Source: a virus
Virus record (IMG/VR): IMGVR_UViG_3300010885_044017
Location: 87,914 to 151,913 of that record
Length of the DNA: 64,000 bases
Reading direction: 5' to 3' (one strand)
In this document: positions 61,913 to 64,000 of the stretch, in pieces
How the letters are laid out: every line of letters begins with the position of its first letter
Numbering within the stretch: the first letter of the stretch is position 1
Position numbers and translations under genes: made by a program
The notes under the pieces: model-generated
What the model was told of the DNA's origin: nothing
The model's input: the letters and a program-made list of their open reading frames with translations, nothing else
The model's database searches: none

Positions 61913-62314
61913 ATGAAAATTAACGAAATTCTATTAGAAGATGCCGCTGGTGGTCCACCTAAAACACACGGCACATTTACCGATTTAGACGCTGACCAAG
62001 ATGCATCCTTACCGGGTGTTTGGGTACAACGACAGTTACGCAATACAGATCCCTACATGCAATACCGCTATGGACTGGCACTGGCAGCTGCTCGTGCCGA
62101 TGCAGCGGGCCATGTGGCATTTTCACAAGAAAGTCCTTGGGCAGAGAACTTGACCATTGTTGGATATACTCCGGAAGATGCAGAAGTAATTAGAATGGCA
62201 GACAAACTAATGGGCGTTCACGCCACACGCATTGCCGACGATGCCAGTAGAGAAGCAAAGGGAGTGAACACACAAAGCCCAATGCGACCACGTGGATCAA
62301 TCACCAAAAAATAA
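61913..62314 (+). CDS. Hypothetical protein, phage-conserved type
   Basis: 133 residues from ATG at 61913; an in-frame ATG at 61889 would start inside the late promoter and the previous gene, so the later one is preferred. It begins KINEILLEDAAGG, close to the start of the preceding protein, and continues YMQYRYGLALAAARADAAG, SPWAENLTIVGYTPEDAEVIRMADK and a Lys/Arg-rich tail. The VGYTPEDAEVIRMADK part is a pattern seen in small proteins of aquatic myoviruses of unknown role. No Shine-Dalgarno is present, consistent with a leaderless start. Confidence 0.65.
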   Translation: MKINEILLEDAAGGPPKTHGTFTDLDADQDASLPGVWVQRQLRNTDPYMQYRYGLALAAARADAAGHVAFSQESPWAENLTIVGYTPEDAEVIRMADKLMGVHATRIADDASREAKGVNTQSPMRPRGSITKK

Positions 62315-62315
62315 C

Positions 62316-62367
62316 TTGACTCGGCGTAACAAATATGTAATAATGCTCTTATATAGGAGCATTTTTT
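62316..62367 (+). promoter_or_regulatory. Sigma70-like promoter overlapped by an RBS-sequestering, terminator-like hairpin
   Basis: TTGACT (62316-62321), 16-base spacer, TAATAA (62338-62343), predicted start near 62350. A nine-base hairpin AATGCTCTT/AGGAGCATT (62342-62350 with 62355-62363) with an ATAT loop is followed by TTTT. The Shine-Dalgarno AGGAG is in its 3' arm. A transcript from this promoter would lack the 5' arm and be free to translate, whereas read-through from upstream would fold it. Confidence 0.65.
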
Positions 62368-63051
62368 ATGACTAAAAAATTAATTGGTGTTGTGGGATTA
62401 ATCTCAAGTGGCAAAGATACCATTGCTGATTATCTTTGTAATTTTCAAGGGTTTCGTCGAGAATCATTTGCCAACAGTTTGAAAGACGCTGTGAGCATGG
62501 TGTTTGGTTGGGATCGTACCATGTTGGAAGGGCGAACCAAACAAGCTCGCGAATGGCGCGAACAAGTAGATCCATGGTGGGCCGAACGTTTAAACATGCC
62601 CAATTTAACACCACGCTGGGTGTTGCAATACTGGGGTACAGAAGTTTGTCGTAGGGGTTTCAACGATGACATCTGGATTGCCAGCTTGGAAAACAAACTT
62701 CGTACAAGTCAAGATGACATTGTCATCAGCGATTGCAGATTCCCCAACGAAATTGCAACAATTAAATCTGCCGGTGGAACAGTGGTTCGTGTACGTCGCG
62801 GCGACGATCCTGTTTGGTATAGTATTGCTCAACGTGCCAACCAGGGTGACTCAATCGCACAGAGACAGTTGGCAGAGTTTAATGTACACATCAGTGAAAC
62901 TGCTTGGATTGGCACAGGTTTTGATCACACAATTGACAACAATGGAACCATTGACGAATTATATCAACAAATCAAAAATCTGGTACAAGTGGACTCTGGC
63001 GCCAAGGCAAGCGACTCCGCTGAACTTCCTGAGTACAATTCAAACATATAG
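62368..63051 (+). CDS. 1: Deoxynucleoside monophosphate kinase gp1
   Basis: 227 residues (T4 gp1: 241). The P-loop GLISSGKDT lies at residues 10-18, followed by FRRESFANSLKDAVSMVFGWDR, RWVLQYWGTEVCRRGF and the DDIVISDCRFPNEI segment typical of this dNMP kinase family. It phosphorylates dNMPs (and modified ones in T4) for phage DNA synthesis. It is preceded by a sigma70-like promoter combined with a hairpin, indicating early expression. Its 3' end overlaps by 80 bases, antisense, with the zinc-cluster gene on the minus strand. Confidence 0.93.
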   Translation: MTKKLIGVVGLISSGKDTIADYLCNFQGFRRESFANSLKDAVSMVFGWDRTMLEGRTKQAREWREQVDPWWAERLNMPNLTPRWVLQYWGTEVCRRGFNDDIWIASLENKLRTSQDDIVISDCRFPNEIATIKSAGGTVVRVRRGDDPVWYSIAQRANQGDSIAQRQLAEFNVHISETAWIGTGFDHTIDNNGTIDELYQQIKNLVQVDSGAKASDSAELPEYNSNI

Positions 63052-63322
63052 TCTTCAAGTTTAGCCAGTTGTTGTTTTTTAAGTTACCGTCAACATAAAA
63101 CACACCCAGTTGCTCTGGGTGTCGTGCTTTAAATCCACATTTCTCACATCGTTCTTTTTTACTGTATCCTGCTCGGTGCCATGCCGGCGGCTCCGGTTTG
63201 TATTTAATTCCTTTTCTCAAACAGGTATCACAGAATTTTCTGTAGTAGATTTTATTGTTCCGGTGAAAATTAACAGCCACTGGGCGTTGATTACAATGCG
63301 GGCACGTTTTACGGGGTAACAT
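62972..63322 (-). CDS. Zinc-cluster protein, HNH-like
   Basis: 116 residues from the ATG at 63322. This start is chosen because a perfect TATAAATA late promoter (63335-63328 on the minus strand) ends exactly six bases before it; an earlier ATG at 63370 would lie upstream of the promoter. Four Cys pairs (CPHC, CDTC, CEKC, CLNC) suggest two zinc sites. Between the last two pairs, FYVDGNLKNNNWLNLKTIC resembles the degenerate core of HNH-type proteins, though the usual first catalytic His is absent (YVDGN where VDHID-like sequence is expected). It may be a nuclease relative or a DNA-binding protein. The stop lies 80 bases inside the opposing dNMP kinase gene. Confidence 0.7.
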   Translation of the reverse strand: MLPRKTCPHCNQRPVAVNFHRNNKIYYRKFCDTCLRKGIKYKPEPPAWHRAGYSKKERCEKCGFKARHPEQLGVFYVDGNLKNNNWLNLKTICLNCTQEVQRSRLPWRQSPLVPDF

Positions 63323-63327
63323 GTAGT

Positions 63328-63335
63328 TATTTATA
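63328..63335 (-). promoter_or_regulatory. Late promoter, leaderless type
   Basis: Perfect TATAAATA on the minus strand; six bases beyond its last base is 63322, the first base of the ATG. Confidence 0.7.
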
Positions 63336-63386
63336 CCCTTGCCCTTTATTAAAGGGCAGTCAAACCGCATGAAAAATTACTTAATC

Positions 63387-63394
63387 GGTAAATA
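63387..63394 (+). promoter_or_regulatory. Late promoter for gp18
   Basis: GGTAAATA, 31 bases before the sheath ATG at 63425, followed by an AAAGGA Shine-Dalgarno at 63410-63415. Confidence 0.6.
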
Positions 63395-63424
63395 TCTATA
63401 ACAGTACTTTAAAGGAACATTACC

Positions 63425-64000
63425 ATGGCACTAGTATCCCCCGGCGTTAGCTTAACAGTAACAGATCAAAGTCAATATGTATCATCAGCAATTGGCACAG
63501 TACCTCTTATTGTTTTAGCAACAGCACAAAACAAAACAATCAATGGCTCATTGGCCACAGGAACAACAGCGGCCAATGCAGGCATGTTACAGATATTTAC
63601 CAGTCAGCGTGATTTAGCCACAGCACTCGGCGCACCGGTATTTAAACAAACAGCCGCCGGCACACCTGTACACGGTGGCGAATTAAACGAATACGGCTTG
63701 ATGGCTGCTTACTCGGCCTTGGGACTGGGCAATCAGCTGTACGCAATTCGTGCCGATATTGATTTAAATGAATTAGAAGGCACCAGTGTTCGCCCAACCG
63801 GCACAGTGTCCACTGGCACACAATGGTTAGATTTGGCTGACACTACCTGGGGATTATACCAGTGGAGTGCAGATACACAGTCATTTACCAACTATGTACC
63901 CACAGTGATCACTTCAAATGCCAGTTTAACAACCAGTAGCCCCACAGTGGGAACATATGGTAATATTACATTGACCGATGAATCTACTCCACTCGGCAGT
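63425..64000 (+). CDS. 18: Tail sheath protein gp18, C-terminus cut by window edge
   Basis: 192 residues are visible before the window ends. The N-terminus ALVSPGVSLTVTDQSQYVSS, then AIGTVPLIVLATAQNK and GELNEYGLMAAYSALGLGNQLYAIRAD (read in parts), is typical of gp18, whose contraction drives the tube into the cell. The remaining, mainly C-terminal, part including the conserved handshake region lies outside. Late promoter and Shine-Dalgarno are in place. Position after the neck genes and dNMP kinase differs from T4 but the identity is clear. Confidence 0.92.
   Translation, partial: MALVSPGVSLTVTDQSQYVSSAIGTVPLIVLATAQNKTINGSLATGTTAANAGMLQIFTSQRDLATALGAPVFKQTAAGTPVHGGELNEYGLMAAYSALGLGNQLYAIRADIDLNELEGTSVRPTGTVSTGTQWLDLADTTWGLYQWSADTQSFTNYVPTVITSNASLTTSSPTVGTYGNITLTDESTPLGS

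Noticed and set aside
62666-63064. 132-residue plus-strand frame inside the dNMP kinase gene
   Set aside because: It overlaps the well-conserved kinase frame for almost its whole length and has no recognisable features or start signals.
1-64000. Assigning the host as a cyanobacterium or SAR11 bacterium
   Set aside because: Protein patterns resemble phages of such hosts, but no host-derived metabolic gene, tRNA or attachment site in the window supports a specific host.

Overview
The window is a 64 kb piece of the late (virion) gene region of a T4-like contractile-tailed phage. The family-level matches are many and mutually consistent: baseplate gp6, gp25, gp5, gp53-like, gp48/54-like, gp26 and a gp51-position gene; late sigma factor gp55; recombination nuclease gp47/gp46; a tape measure; portal gp20, protease gp21, scaffold gp22 and capsid gp23; neck and tail-completion gp13, gp14 and gp15; dNMP kinase gp1; and the start of sheath gp18. 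Protein wording and gene order look closest to T4-like phages of aquatic bacteria (cyanophage/pelagiphage type), but the virion proteins are often much larger than in T4. No photosynthesis genes, tRNAs, integrase or host genes are visible, so the host cannot be named from the sequence.

Layout: 1-17981 (minus strand) is a baseplate block: a giant structural protein cut by the window edge, gp6, gp25, a multi-enzyme gp5, a hub protein, gp53-like and gp48/54-like. 18103-26924 (plus) is a tightly overlapping operon: gp55, an SGNH-like protein, gp47, two radical SAM genes, gp46, two more radical SAM genes and a GIY-YIG nuclease. 26925-27310 holds no gene but folds into a candidate structured RNA. 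27390-28456 (minus) carries gp26 and a gp51-position gene. 28509-36895 (plus) is tape measure followed by head morphogenesis; the portal gene contains a single-base frameshift. 37053-54874 (plus) is about 18 kb of virion and fibre genes built from shared repeats, ending in a glycine-rich adhesin-like protein. 54894-56096 holds a DUF115-like protein and a NUDIX hydrolase. 56129-61403 holds gp15, gp14 and gp13 plus two unknown genes, then two small unknown genes, dNMP kinase, a zinc-cluster protein and the start of gp18.

Transcription signals are readable. Late promoters of the T4 type (TATAAATA and close variants) precede most virion transcription units, and gp55, their expected sigma factor, is encoded here under a sigma70-like promoter. 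Several promoters, both late and sigma70-like, sit so close to the start codon that the transcript should begin on or within two bases of it, which suggests leaderless messages.

The most unusual items are the gp5 hub fused to at least four additional hydrolase-like domains, four radical SAM genes threaded between and behind the gp47/gp46 nuclease genes, the pseudoknot-containing RNA candidate beside the GIY-YIG gene, and a hairpin/promoter arrangement at the dNMP kinase start that would separate early from read-through expression.
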